A stretch of DNA of 64,000 bases, from NCBI GenBank assembly GCA_035461305.1, contig DATHVN010000141.1, forward strand, positions 52,249 through 116,248, in the 5' to 3' direction. Made by a program: the position numbers and the translations under genes. Source of the stretch: Euzebyales bacterium (GTDB taxonomy: Bacteria > Actinomycetota > Nitriliruptoria > Euzebyales > JAHELV01). This document shows, piece by piece, positions 23,975-32,742 of the stretch. The first letter of the stretch is position 1. Each line of letters begins with the position of its first letter. The notes under the pieces were generated by a model. The model made no database searches, was not told where the DNA came from, and saw nothing but the letters and a program-made list of their open reading frames with translations.

Positions 23975-25768
23975 TCATCCGAGCATGCCCGTGTGGTACC
24001 GGCTCTCGATGCTCTGCTGGGCGGTGCGGATCGCCTTGAACGTCTCGCGCAGCTGCGCACGGGCGAGCGCCTCGAGCTTCTCGGGGTCGAGCCAGTTGTC
24101 GGCCGGTCGCCCTGCGGCGTGCAGCTCGAGATGGCGCCGGAGCCGCAACCCCGTGGCCAGCTCGTAGCCGGCCCGCAGCGTCGCGGCCAGGTCGTCGGAC
24201 AGCTGCCCCTCGTCCGCGGCACCCAGGAGCCGGACGTCGGTGGCGATGTCGCTGCTGCCCCGGGCGAGTGCGTGCAGGCGCGCGATGTCGGCGATCGGCA
24301 GCGTGACCCCGGCCTTGATGTCGAACGAGCCCTTGTGCTCGCCTGAACGGTCGACGGCGAACCTGCCGAAGAACCCCAGCGGCGGGCGGTGCCGCGTGGC
24401 ATCGCGGGCGAGCCGGCCGAGGAAGATGCCGTTGTCGGCGGCGGTGGCGATGACCGGTGCGAGCAGCTCCCGTACCTGCAGCTCACCCGTCACGGTGCGC
24501 AGGTCGAACGCGATCGTCGAGTCCATCAGGTGCTTCTCGCTGGGCCGCTCGATCCAGTCGGCGAAGGCGCGGCGCCATCCCGAGACGTCGTGACGCCACG
24601 CGTCGTTGATCGCCATGACCCCGCCGTTGCACCTGGCGTATCCGCATCTCTCCAGGCCCGCCACGACCCACTCGGCCGAGCGCCGCCACCAGGCGTCGCC
24701 GTCGTCGTCGAGGTCGTCGGACAGCAGCAGGCCGTGATCCTGGTCGCTGTGCAGGGTCTGCTCGCGTCGCGCCTGGCTCCCGAATGCGATCCAGCCGAAT
24801 GGACCCGGCGGATCCCCGTGCTCGGCGAACGCCAGGACAAGCAGGCGCCGTTGGACGCGGTCGGTGACCGTGGCGACAACCGTGCCGACGTCACCGGCGG
24901 TCGTGCCGGCGGCCAGGAGAGCGCGCACGGCGTCGGGCAGGTCGTCGACCGCCGCGGCGACGTCGTCGACGGTGGCGGCGCGGTCGATCGTCATGCGCAG
25001 ATGCAGGGGGCTGCGCGTGCCGAGCTCCAGCACGTCGTTCGAGCTGAGCATGCCCACGAGCCGCCCATCCTCTGTGACAGGCAGGTGGTGGATGCCGGCC
25101 GACAGCATCTCGATCAGCGCCTCGAACACCGGCGTCTGCGCGGTGACGGTGCGGACGTCCCAGGTCGCGATGTCACCGATCGGCGTCGACGGCGAGAGCT
25201 GCCGGGCCACGAGGCGGGACCGCAGGTCGCGGTCCGTGACGATCCCGACGCGGTCGCGGTCGAGCACCACCGCCGACGAGATCCGCTGATCGGTCATGCG
25301 TCGCGCCACGGCGGCGCACGTCTCGGCGGCCTCGGCGGTGCGCACCGGTGCGTGCATGAGCGTCCTCACCGCCGCCGTCTGGAGGTCGATCGTGCGGGTC
25401 GGACGGTCCAGCACCTCCGTCAGCTGGTCAGGGGCCGCGGACCAGGCGATGTCGATCGCGCGTTCCGGCAGCCACACGACCATGCTGGGCTCGATCGGGT
25501 CGAGGCGCTCGTCGGCGGCCGGCGCGCTGAACTCGCCGCGCGTCACCAGGTCGACGGTACGGTCCGAGCCGTCGCGCACGATCAGCCCGCCGCGCTGGAC
25601 CACCAGCGCCGGGGTCGCAAGACCCGTGACCCCGTCGATGTAGGCGATCTCGGCCTCGGCGGCGAGCCCGGCGAGCACGTCGCGACCGACGCCGACGAAG
25701 GCCGGGCACACCGTCAGCAGATCGACGAGGTCGTCCAGCACCTCCGCTGGCAGGTGGTCGGTGGCCAT
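23975..25768 (-). CDS. CBS-domain / DUF294 nucleotidyltransferase-like signalling protein
   Basis: In this 597-aa protein residues 1-120 resemble a cyclic-nucleotide-binding beta barrel with a degenerate phosphate-binding site. Residues about 140-260 form a CBS pair (VLDRDRVGIVTDRDLRSR and VTEDGRLVGMLSSNDVLEL). A DUF294 nucleotidyltransferase domain with WIAFGSQARREQTLHSDQDHGLLL follows, then the helical DUF294_C domain. The GSxAR...D.D motif is the catalytic core of GlnD-like uridylyltransferases. The family is thought to sense nucleotides, with unknown targets. The start at 25768 is the most conservative; upstream in-frame codons exist. Confidence 0.88.
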   Translation of the reverse strand: MATDHLPAEVLDDLVDLLTVCPAFVGVGRDVLAGLAAEAEIAYIDGVTGLATPALVVQRGGLIVRDGSDRTVDLVTRGEFSAPAADERLDPIEPSMVVWLPERAIDIAWSAAPDQLTEVLDRPTRTIDLQTAAVRTLMHAPVRTAEAAETCAAVARRMTDQRISSAVVLDRDRVGIVTDRDLRSRLVARQLSPSTPIGDIATWDVRTVTAQTPVFEALIEMLSAGIHHLPVTEDGRLVGMLSSNDVLELGTRSPLHLRMTIDRAATVDDVAAAVDDLPDAVRALLAAGTTAGDVGTVVATVTDRVQRRLLVLAFAEHGDPPGPFGWIAFGSQARREQTLHSDQDHGLLLSDDLDDDGDAWWRRSAEWVVAGLERCGYARCNGGVMAINDAWRHDVSGWRRAFADWIERPSEKHLMDSTIAFDLRTVTGELQVRELLAPVIATAADNGIFLGRLARDATRHRPPLGFFGRFAVDRSGEHKGSFDIKAGVTLPIADIARLHALARGSSDIATDVRLLGAADEGQLSDDLAATLRAGYELATGLRLRRHLELHAAGRPADNWLDPEKLEALARAQLRETFKAIRTAQQSIESRYHTGMLG

Positions 25769-26170
25769 GGGACCACGATCCCCCACGCAGGTGCCGTTCA
25801 TCCCGAGGCCGGCGACGGCGCCTCCCCGGCAGACGCTCGACCGGTCGAACGCAGGCTGCCAGCGGCGAGTCCCGCGCCGCACCCTCATCCGGAAGCCCAC
25901 GCCGTCCGACGTCGGAGGGCAGAAGGGCCCATCCGCCTCGGGACGACGAACGCACATCGGTTTGCTGCCATGGCCGTGCCGGCGACGCGCGTTGGGTGAT
26001 CGTCACGGTCCGGCCGTGAGAGGCTGACCGATGACCAGCGACAAGCGACGCAGGGCGAGGAATCCGCGCGCGGATGACGAAGACCGGCGAGCGCCACACG
26101 ACGGCGCGACGACACGTCGTCGGGCCCCGGCGGCACCGACCCGCACGCTCGGCTACACCCCGCGGGGCGC
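25769..26170. other. Intergenic stretch, no confident gene
   Basis: There is no supported gene. A plus-strand frame from an ATG at 26031 (start MTSDKRRRARNP) is very Arg/Thr/Pro-rich. It could be the N-terminal part of the small gene at 26171 if a one-base frameshift lies near 26165-26170; the two frames meet at GYTPRG / RVHPDSAAA. Confidence 0.3.
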
Positions 26171-26353
26171 GTGCACCCGGACTCGGCGGCGGCGGCGAAC
26201 GCGCTCGCCCACGCCGGGGTGACCGGCCTTGGCGGGCAGCCGCTACCCGAGGCCGTCGTGTTCGGCGTGATGGGCGACCTGCTGCACGACATCCACAACA
26301 CGCAGGTGCGGGCGATCGCCGCGTTGGCCGCCGCCCGGGACCGGGTGGCCTGA
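26171..26353 (+). CDS. 60-aa hypothetical protein
   Basis: The GTG at 26171 opens a 60-aa frame of good amphipathic composition (SAAAANALAHAGVTGLGGQ, then ALPEAVVFGVMGDLLHDIHN-like helices and AIAALAAARDRVA). There is no transmembrane segment and no known motif. It may be the C-terminal portion of a frameshifted gene that begins at 26031. It lies 52 bp upstream of the 6-phosphogluconolactonase gene and could be co-transcribed with it. Confidence 0.4.
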   Translation: MHPDSAAAANALAHAGVTGLGGQPLPEAVVFGVMGDLLHDIHNTQVRAIAALAAARDRVA

Positions 26354-26405
26354 GCAGGCCGTCGGCGGCGGTTCCCGTTGATCGCCGGAGGGCATCCTGG
26401 CCGCC

Positions 26406-27146
26406 ATGCGCACCGAGACCTACGCCGACGCCGACGCCGTCGCCCAGCGAACCGCCGTGGTGATCGCCGAGGCGGCCCGCGAGGGTGCCATGCGGCACGG
26501 CCGGGCGGTCCTGGCCTTCAGCGGCGGGTCGACGCCGGCGCCGATGCTGGAGCGCCTTGGGAAGATGGACCTGCGCTGGAACGCCACGCACATCCTCCAG
26601 GTCGACGAGCGGGTCGCTCCCGACGGCCACGAGGACCGCAACTGGACGATGATCACCAACAGCCTCCTGGCGGGCGCGGACATCCCGGAGGCACTGTTGC
26701 ATCCCATGCCGGTGACCGACGACGACCTCGACGCGGCGGCCGGGCGCTACGCGTCACGGCTGCAGACCGTCGCGGGCGTGCCACCGGTCGCGGACGTGGT
26801 CCACCTCGGCATCGGCGCCGACGGCCACACCGCGTCGCTGGTGCCGGGCGACCCCGTCCTCGCCGTGCGCGACCGGTGGGTGGCCATCGCCGGCCCGTAC
26901 CAGGGGCGCATGCGCATGACCATGACGTACCCGGCGATCAACGCGGCCCGACTCCTGGTCTGGCAGATCACTGGCGCCGAGAAGGCGGGAGCCGTCCGCG
27001 CTGGGCTCCGGGGCACCGGTGTGCCGGCGTCGAAGGTCCGCCGGCGCGACGTCGTCGTCATCGCGACGGACGACGCGGCCGCCGAGCTCCGCGGCCCTCG
27101 TAGACGATGGCCATCCGCCGTTGAAGATTCGATGAACAGCGCCTGA
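26406..27146 (+). CDS. pgl: 6-phosphogluconolactonase
   Basis: The 246-aa enzyme hydrolyses 6-phosphogluconolactone in the oxidative pentose phosphate pathway. Conserved blocks are AFSGGSTPAPMLERL near residues 38-52, VDERVAPDGHEDRNWTM near 69-85 and LGIGADGHTASLVPGD near 138-153, in the DevB/Pgl order. The last 25 residues (GPRRRWPSAVEDSMNSA) are not conserved-looking and may be an extension. The other pathway genes, zwf and gnd, are together 10 kb away, so the pathway is split over two loci. Confidence 0.92.
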   Translation: MRTETYADADAVAQRTAVVIAEAAREGAMRHGRAVLAFSGGSTPAPMLERLGKMDLRWNATHILQVDERVAPDGHEDRNWTMITNSLLAGADIPEALLHPMPVTDDDLDAAAGRYASRLQTVAGVPPVADVVHLGIGADGHTASLVPGDPVLAVRDRWVAIAGPYQGRMRMTMTYPAINAARLLVWQITGAEKAGAVRAGLRGTGVPASKVRRRDVVVIATDDAAAELRGPRRRWPSAVEDSMNSA

Positions 27147-27168
27147 ACACGCGGTGTACGCTTGGGTC

Positions 27169-27191
27169 TCATCCTCGTGACGGAAGGATGA
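27169..27191 (+). promoter_or_regulatory. RBS-sequestering hairpin ahead of mgtC-like gene
   Basis: A perfect 7-bp inverted repeat (TCATCCT, 9-nt loop, AGGATGA) ends 3 nt before the ATG at 27195. The ribosome-binding site GGAAGGA at 27182-27188 lies partly in the 3' arm. Folding would hide it, so translation may be controlled through RNA structure. Confidence 0.45.
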
Positions 27192-27194
27192 GCG

Positions 27195-27875
27195 ATGGCG
27201 CCCGAGGAGATGTTCCTGCGTCTGCTGATGGCCGCCTTCTGCAGCGGGCTGATCGGCTTCGAACGGGCGTCCGCGCTGCGAGCAGCAGGAATGCGCACCC
27301 ACACGCTGGTCGGCGTGGGTGCGGCGGTGTTCTCAATCCTGTCGATCGCGGGGTTCGAAGCCGCCGATGAGTCACGGATCGCTGCCCAGATCGTGACGGG
27401 GGTGGGCTTCCTCGGCGCCGGAGCGATCTTCAAGGAGGGCGGATCGGTCAGCGGGCTCACCACCGCGGCCGGGCTGTGGATCACCGCCTCACTCGGCATG
27501 GCCGCCGGCTCCGGCAGCTACTCGCTCGCCGCGTTGGGCACCGTCGTGACCCTCTCGATGCTGATCGGGCTGCGGGCCGTGGACGCCGCCGTCCGCCGCC
27601 GGCGGGTGAAGGTCCAGCGCCGGCTGGAGGTCCATGTCGGCGACGTGTCGAAGCTCGAGAAGCTGCTCGCCTTCATCCAGCGCGTCGATCCGGGCGCGGA
27701 GCAGATCGACTTCACACGGACCGGCGGGTCGGAGGGCGTGCTGGTCGTGACCTGCAACGAGGACGAGGTCGCCAAGGTCGCCGACATGGTCGCCTCCCAC
27801 AAGTCGGTGACGAAGGTCGAGGAGCTGTCCCCCCTGCACTGGCGGCAGAAGCCCCGCAAGTACCAGGCCACCTGA
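27195..27875 (+). CDS. MgtC/SapB-family membrane protein
   Basis: The 226-aa protein has four to five N-terminal transmembrane helices. The MgtC signature GLIGFERASALRAAGMRTHTLVGVGAAVFS spans residues 15-45, and VTGVGFLGAGAIFKEGGSVSGLTTAAGLW follows. The last 75 residues form a soluble ACT-like domain (VHVGDVSKLEKLLAFIQRVD...). In pathogens MgtC supports survival at low Mg2+ and inside macrophages by limiting F-type ATP synthase; the role in this organism is not known. Confidence 0.9.
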   Translation: MAPEEMFLRLLMAAFCSGLIGFERASALRAAGMRTHTLVGVGAAVFSILSIAGFEAADESRIAAQIVTGVGFLGAGAIFKEGGSVSGLTTAAGLWITASLGMAAGSGSYSLAALGTVVTLSMLIGLRAVDAAVRRRRVKVQRRLEVHVGDVSKLEKLLAFIQRVDPGAEQIDFTRTGGSEGVLVVTCNEDEVAKVADMVASHKSVTKVEELSPLHWRQKPRKYQAT

Positions 27876-27902
27876 CCGTCGACGGGGTCCACCGTCGGGG
27901 AT

Positions 27903-27925
27903 CATCCTGGCGCCTGGTCAGGATG
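27903..27925. terminator. Intergenic hairpin between convergent genes
   Basis: CATCCTG and CAGGATG form a perfect 7-bp stem with a 9-nt loop. It fills the space between the mgtC-like stop and the convergent glycosyltransferase stop at 27926. No T-tract is present. Confidence 0.45.
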
Positions 27926-28648
27926 TCATGGTAGGGAGGGCGGAGCCGGCGTGGCGGCGTCCGCAGCACGCCGGAGGGCGACCGCCTGACGGAGCAGCAC
28001 GGACAGCATCTTGGCAGCCGTCTTGACCGTCGGCCACGGTCGGCCCGTGACCTTCGACACGCCGGCGCGCAGACGGTAGGCGACGTCGACTTGTCCCAGC
28101 CGCAGGCCGGCGTGGGCGGCGCGCAGCGCGAACTCCAGGGGCCAGCCGTACGTGCGGTCGCGGGCGCCGATGGTGGCGACCACGTCGCCGCGCAACGCCT
28201 TGAACGGACCGATGTCGTGCAGGTCGGTGCCGGCGATACGGCCGCACACGCGCGCGAGGACGGCGTTGGCGACGCCGACGTGCCATGGCATGGCGCCCGG
28301 CTCCCGGCGCGCTGGCACACGTCGGCCGAACACGACGTCGGCTTGGCCCGCGCGCAACGGTGAGAGCAGCGCATCGAGGTCGGCCCAGTCGAAGGTCGCG
28401 TCGGCGTCGAGGATGGTGATGTACGTCGCGCCGTCGGCGGCCGCCAGGCCCCGCTGCACGGCGGCGCCGTAGCCCCGGAACGGCTCGTGGACGACGCGGG
28501 CGCCAAGCGCCGCGGCCACGGCGGCGGTGTCGTCGGTCGATGCGTTGTCGACCACCACGACGTCGAGCCACGTCGGGGCACCAGCCAGCGCCTCCGGCAG
28601 CGCGTCAGCCTCGTTGAGCGCCGGCAGGACCGCGACGACCTCGGCCAT
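27926..28648 (-). CDS. Family 2 glycosyltransferase
   Basis: The 240-aa protein has a GT-A domain. The N-terminus is VAVLPALNEADALPEAL, then VVVDNASTDDTAAVA and the DxD-type motif TILDADATFDW. RGYGAAVQRGLAAA is typical of dolichyl-phosphate-glucose/mannose-synthase-like enzymes. There are no obvious C-terminal transmembrane helices, so it may act on polyprenyl phosphate at the membrane surface. TAATG overlap with the upstream epimerase gene shows coupling. It likely supplies a lipid-linked sugar for an envelope glycan. Confidence 0.87.
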   Translation of the reverse strand: MAEVVAVLPALNEADALPEALAGAPTWLDVVVVDNASTDDTAAVAAALGARVVHEPFRGYGAAVQRGLAAADGATYITILDADATFDWADLDALLSPLRAGQADVVFGRRVPARREPGAMPWHVGVANAVLARVCGRIAGTDLHDIGPFKALRGDVVATIGARDRTYGWPLEFALRAAHAGLRLGQVDVAYRLRAGVSKVTGRPWPTVKTAAKMLSVLLRQAVALRRAADAATPAPPSLP

Positions 28649-29721
28649 TACCGGCGCTGCTCCGCCACCAGCGAGGCGCGCAGCGGCGCGGTGGCGAACT
28701 GCGCCATGCCGTCGGCGAAGGCGACCCGGGCGGTGAACCCCAGCTCGCGCTGCGCGCGGCGGGGATCGGCGAAGACGTGGCGGACGTCGCCGGCGCTCCA
28801 CCGCCCGGTCACCTCCGGCGCCGGCGCCCCGTCGCCGAACGCCAGACGCAGCGCCCGGGCCATGTCGAGCACGGTTCGCGGGTCGCCGCTCGCGACGTTG
28901 ACGGCACCGTCGACGGGCGGGTCGACCAGCAGCGCGCGGACGGTGGCGTCGGCCACGTCGCTCACATGCACGAAGTCGCGCAGTTGACGACCGTCCTCGA
29001 ACACCTGTGCTGCGCGACCCGCCTCGTAGGCGCTGCGGATGATGCTCGCAACGCCCGCGTACGGCGTGTCGCGGGGCATGCGCGGACCGTAGACGTTGTG
29101 GTAGCGCAGCATGGTCACCGGCACGCCACGCTCGATGCCGAAGGCACGGCACAGGTGCTCCTGGTGGAGCTTTGTCGCTGCGTAGGTGTTGCGCGGGTCG
29201 ACCGGCGCGTCCTCGCCGACGGCCTCCGGCGTGAGGTCCTGGCCCGTCTGAGGGTCACGGGCTTCGAACCGCCCTGCGTCGAGGTCCTCGGGACGGCGGG
29301 GGCCGGGACGGACCAGGCGACCGTCCGGCGCCCGGTAGCGTCCCTCCCCGTAGACGACCATCGAGCTGGCAAGCACGATCCGGCCGGTGCCATCAGCCTC
29401 GGCCAGCGCCCGCAGGAACACGGCGGTGCCGAGGTCGTTGTCGCGGACGTAGTCGGGGGCGTCGAGGACGTCCTTGCCCAGCCCGACCCGCGAGGCCAGG
29501 TGCGCCACGGCGTCGGCGCCCGCCACGACCCGCGGGCGGTCAGCGACCGTGAGCAGGTCCGCCTCGACGTAGTCGACGTCGTCGCGCAGGTAGGTCGGTC
29601 GTCCGGCGTGCGCGGCATCCGACAGGATGTCGAGCACGCGCACACGGTGCCCTTCGCTGACGAGCGCGTCGACCACGTGGGAGCCGATGAAGCCGGCGCC
29701 GCCGGTGACCAGCACCTGCAT
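28648..29721 (-). CDS. NAD-dependent nucleotide-sugar epimerase/dehydratase (extended SDR)
   Basis: The 357-aa protein has the NAD-binding loop GGAGFIGSH at its N-terminus. The middle of the protein has VLASSMVVYGEGR followed by a long insert (RAPDGRLVRPGPRRPEDLDAG). The catalytic pair is in NTYAATKLHQEHL (YxxxK). YHNVYGPRMPRDTPYAGVASI is typical of UDP-glucose-4-epimerase-like enzymes. The exact sugar is unknown. It is co-translated with the GT2 gene and lies downstream of the 161-aa membrane-protein gene, 19 bp away. Confidence 0.87.
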   Translation of the reverse strand: MQVLVTGGAGFIGSHVVDALVSEGHRVRVLDILSDAAHAGRPTYLRDDVDYVEADLLTVADRPRVVAGADAVAHLASRVGLGKDVLDAPDYVRDNDLGTAVFLRALAEADGTGRIVLASSMVVYGEGRYRAPDGRLVRPGPRRPEDLDAGRFEARDPQTGQDLTPEAVGEDAPVDPRNTYAATKLHQEHLCRAFGIERGVPVTMLRYHNVYGPRMPRDTPYAGVASIIRSAYEAGRAAQVFEDGRQLRDFVHVSDVADATVRALLVDPPVDGAVNVASGDPRTVLDMARALRLAFGDGAPAPEVTGRWSAGDVRHVFADPRRAQRELGFTARVAFADGMAQFATAPLRASLVAEQRR

Positions 29722-29740
29722 GCTGTCGCTCCTCCGCGCG

Positions 29741-30226
29741 CTAGCTTCTGCGGTCCGGGCCGGTTGCAGCGCGCGCCCGGTACCACGCCCAGGCCGCGCA
29801 GAACAGCCACACGACCGCGAGCAGCGCACCATAGCCGACGGTGTAGTTCAGCGGCAGCCGCGACGGATCGCTCGCGCGTGCCCCGTACCCGCGCACCAGC
29901 GGGAACGCCACCAGTGTGACCACCGCGGACGCGGCCAGACCGACCTGCAGCGGCGCTCGCAGCGCACGCGGCCGCACACGTCGCAGGCCACGGCCGACGA
30001 GCAGGACGAGTGGGGCGAAGAGCAGGTCGTGCAAGACGAGCGCGCCGATCATCCACGTCAACAGCGGCCGCACCCGCACGTTCAGGATCCCCGTGCCCTG
30101 GTGGATCAGGATGCCGTAGACACCGAAGGTGATGACGGCGAGACCCATGACCGTCAGACCCCAGAACAGCCAGCCGGGCACGGCCTCGACCCGCGTGTCC
30201 AGCCCGTCAGCCTGTCGACCGCTCAC
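29741..30226 (-). CDS. Hypothetical four-helix membrane protein
   Basis: The 161-aa protein starts at a GTG overlapping the stop of the molybdopterin fusion gene (GTGA at 30226-30223). Four hydrophobic segments are visible: WLFWGLTVMGLAVITFGVYGIL, PLLTWMIGALVLHDLLFAPLV, AASAVVTLVAFPLV and YGALLAVVWLFCAAWAWY. HDLLF in the second helix is the only polar site in the membrane part. It may be an accessory membrane subunit of the upstream cytochrome/molybdopterin protein. The family is not recognised. Confidence 0.75.
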   Translation of the reverse strand: MSGRQADGLDTRVEAVPGWLFWGLTVMGLAVITFGVYGILIHQGTGILNVRVRPLLTWMIGALVLHDLLFAPLVLLVGRGLRRVRPRALRAPLQVGLAASAVVTLVAFPLVRGYGARASDPSRLPLNYTVGYGALLAVVWLFCAAWAWYRARAATGPDRRS

Positions 30227-31521
30227 AGCACCCGCACCTCGCCAACCCACTTGGTCTGCAGCACCCCGGGGTTGTTCGGAGCGATCAGCCGCACCGGGAA
30301 GCCGTGATCCAGGTGCAGGTCCTCGCCCTCGACCCGGAGCGCGAGGAGGGTGTCGGGGTCGGCTGTCAGCTCGGGCGTCAGGTCGCTGGCACGGTAGAAG
30401 CCGCCCGACTGCAGCGACAGCACCCGAACGCGGGCGCCCGGCGCGGCGCCGGCGCGCTCGAGCAGCGTCGCAACGCTGACCCCGGTCCACCGCTTCACCA
30501 CCGACCAGCCCTCGACGCACGCGATGGGCAGGACCGCCTCGTGCTGGGGCAGCGCCAGCAGGTCGTCGCGCGACAGCTCCAGCGGTCCGCCCGCACCACC
30601 CGCCATGCGCAGGCGGTAGCCCGGGGACATCGCCGCCTGCTCAACGCGCGCCGCCGCAGCGGACGTGTTGACGGGGAAGCCCTGGGGACCGATCCCGGGA
30701 GACCGCGCGTTGAGCACGGCCAGGCGTGCCAATGGCCGCACCGTGCCGCCCGCCGATGCGGCGGCGACCAGGCCCGACACGGCGGCCGTCGCGGTCAGAA
30801 CCGTCCGGCGGGTCAGCCCACCCTCAGCGGGCAGGGTGGCGCCGGCGGCTCGCCCGTCGACGTCGTCGGTCGCGGCGACGGCGTCGTCGGCGTCGACGTC
30901 GGTGGGCGGGCCCCGGCGCGCGACCGACGCCGCGATCGACGCCTTCGCGCCGACGTGGGCGAGCAGGGCGCCCATGGTCACCCACGCGGCCCAGTAGTGC
31001 CCGATCGGGAAGAAGAAGCCCCACGGGTACCAGTACATGACGTTCTGGACACCCGTGACCAGCATGAAGATGCTGCCGCCGACCAGCAGCGGGAGCGTCA
31101 TGCGCTCGACGGCGTGGCGGACGCTGCGCACCGGTGGCCGCGTGAACAGCTGGGGATAGACGACGAACAGTTTGGCGAACAGCAGCGGGACGGCCGCGAT
31201 CCCGGTGATGACGTGGAGGCCCTGGGTCACCCGGTACAGCTGCCCGCCGGCGGTCGGCCACGCCTGCCAGCCTCCGCCGCTCACCACGTCGTGGGCGAGC
31301 AGGCTGCCGCCACTCTGGATCAGGTGCGACAGCATGCCCGTGACGAAGCAGATGCCGAACGCCGCCCCGAGGGCGATGCCAAGCCATGACGCAGGCGCCG
31401 GGTCGTGCATGCAGCTGCGGAACGTCCCCGGCCGGAACGGCGGGAACCGCGGCGGGGTGACCAGCCGGCCCAGCGTGCGGCGCACGCCATCCGCGGTCCG
31501 CCAACCGGCTGCCGGGGACAT
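30223..31521 (-). CDS. Membrane cytochrome b-like / SUOX-type molybdopterin fusion protein
   Basis: In the first 215 residues of this 432-aa protein at least four helices carry histidines suited to haem (GMLSHLIQSGG, VTQGLHVITG, VRHAVERMTLPLLV, FPIGHYWAAWVTMGALLAHVGAK). This resembles cytochrome b561/DUF4405 proteins. After a linker with RRTVLTATAAVSGLVAAASAGG, which resembles a retained Tat signal, the C-terminal half is a sulfite-oxidase-fold molybdopterin domain with VLPIACVEGWSVVKRWTGV. That includes the likely Mo-ligand cysteine. It probably moves electrons from an extracytoplasmic substrate to the chain. A second gene of this type is at 35428. Confidence 0.85.
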   Translation of the reverse strand: MSPAAGWRTADGVRRTLGRLVTPPRFPPFRPGTFRSCMHDPAPASWLGIALGAAFGICFVTGMLSHLIQSGGSLLAHDVVSGGGWQAWPTAGGQLYRVTQGLHVITGIAAVPLLFAKLFVVYPQLFTRPPVRSVRHAVERMTLPLLVGGSIFMLVTGVQNVMYWYPWGFFFPIGHYWAAWVTMGALLAHVGAKASIAASVARRGPPTDVDADDAVAATDDVDGRAAGATLPAEGGLTRRTVLTATAAVSGLVAAASAGGTVRPLARLAVLNARSPGIGPQGFPVNTSAAAARVEQAAMSPGYRLRMAGGAGGPLELSRDDLLALPQHEAVLPIACVEGWSVVKRWTGVSVATLLERAGAAPGARVRVLSLQSGGFYRASDLTPELTADPDTLLALRVEGEDLHLDHGFPVRLIAPNNPGVLQTKWVGEVRVL

Positions 31522-31524
31522 GGC

Positions 31525-32742
31525 CTACGGCTTCGCGACGCTGCCGACGATGTACATGACGCTCACGACGGCCAGGCCCCCGGTCGATCCAAGGATCAGC
31601 AACCGGAAGCGCTCGCCGCGCAGCCACACGGCCAGCGCCCAGACCAGCGGCAACGCCGTGAACACGAACCGCGGCCGCGGGCCGAGCGTGTGCGCCACGA
31701 GCGCAAGCCCGACGACCCCAGCGGCGTACAGCGGCAGGGTGAGCGGGGGGCGCCAGCGCCACAGCGCCCACGCCCCCACCAGGACGACGACGGCGCCGAG
31801 CCCGATGAGCACCGTCCCCGGGTCGGGATCGTCCCAGCGCACCAGCGTGCTCAGGCGCTCACCGTTGCGGACGCCCAGATCCACCCGCTCCTCCCAGCCT
31901 TGGCGCTGGATCAGGTCCCACGCGTCGGCCCGGCCGGTGTGCCACCACAGGAAGCCGTGGAAGGCGAGCACGCCGACCGGGGCGAGCGCGGGCGCGATCA
32001 GGCTGCGCCACTCCCGGCGGTGGTGGATCGCCACCGCCGCCGCCCACGCGCACGACGCGACGAGTGCGATCGCGTTGGGCCGGGTGGCGGTCGCCAGCGC
32101 CGCGGCGAGACCGGCCATCAGCCACTGCTGCCGGGTCAGCGCCAGGAGGCACGCCACGACCAGGCACAGCATCAGCGCCTCCGCGTACGCGATCGACAGC
32201 ACGAACGACCCTGGGAACACGCAGACCAGCAGGGCGGCGCGGTCGGCGGCGGCGCGGTCCGCCAGGCGCGCGACGAGCAGCCACGACCCGACCACCACGC
32301 CGAAGCCCAGCAGGGTCACCACGACGGTGGCGCTGACCTCGAGCGACACGCCCGGCGGCCGGGTGAGGCGCGCGACGACCGGCCACAGCGGGAAGAACGC
32401 ACCGCGCAGGACGCCGGGGTCGGCGGCGATCGCGTCGGGGGTCGCGGCCTGCGCCACGTAGCCGCCGCGCGCCGTGTCGATGTACCAGCTGGCGTCCAGC
32501 CGCCGCAGGAGCGCGTGGAGCGACAGCTCCGGTCGCAGCGTCCATCCACCGAGCACGGCCGCCCAGACGACGATGCGCGAGATGGCGTACCAACCCGCCA
32601 GTCGACAGACCACCCGGCGGTCCAGGCGCACGGTGGCAGGAACCACCGTGGGGGCCGGTGCGGGGTGGTCACACACGTGCCCGCCCGCGTCGTGATGCGG
32701 ATGCGCTTCGGTGACGCCCACGTCACCCCGTCGGTCACCCAT
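31525..32742 (-). CDS. PIG-V-like polyprenol-dependent mannosyltransferase (GT-C fold)
   Basis: The 405-aa protein has about nine to ten helices. The first extracytoplasmic loop LLRRLDASWYIDTARGGYV is the acidic catalytic loop of GPI-mannosyltransferase II-like (PIG-V) bacterial proteins. LVVACLLALTRQQWLMAGLAAALATATRPNAIALV is a further family pattern (the ATRPN segment). It probably transfers mannose from polyprenyl phosphate to a cell-envelope acceptor. The ATG at 32742 shares one base with the upstream stop (TGATG), so it is coupled to the DUF62 gene. Confidence 0.82.
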   Translation of the reverse strand: MGDRRGDVGVTEAHPHHDAGGHVCDHPAPAPTVVPATVRLDRRVVCRLAGWYAISRIVVWAAVLGGWTLRPELSLHALLRRLDASWYIDTARGGYVAQAATPDAIAADPGVLRGAFFPLWPVVARLTRPPGVSLEVSATVVVTLLGFGVVVGSWLLVARLADRAAADRAALLVCVFPGSFVLSIAYAEALMLCLVVACLLALTRQQWLMAGLAAALATATRPNAIALVASCAWAAAVAIHHRREWRSLIAPALAPVGVLAFHGFLWWHTGRADAWDLIQRQGWEERVDLGVRNGERLSTLVRWDDPDPGTVLIGLGAVVVLVGAWALWRWRPPLTLPLYAAGVVGLALVAHTLGPRPRFVFTALPLVWALAVWLRGERFRLLILGSTGGLAVVSVMYIVGSVAKP

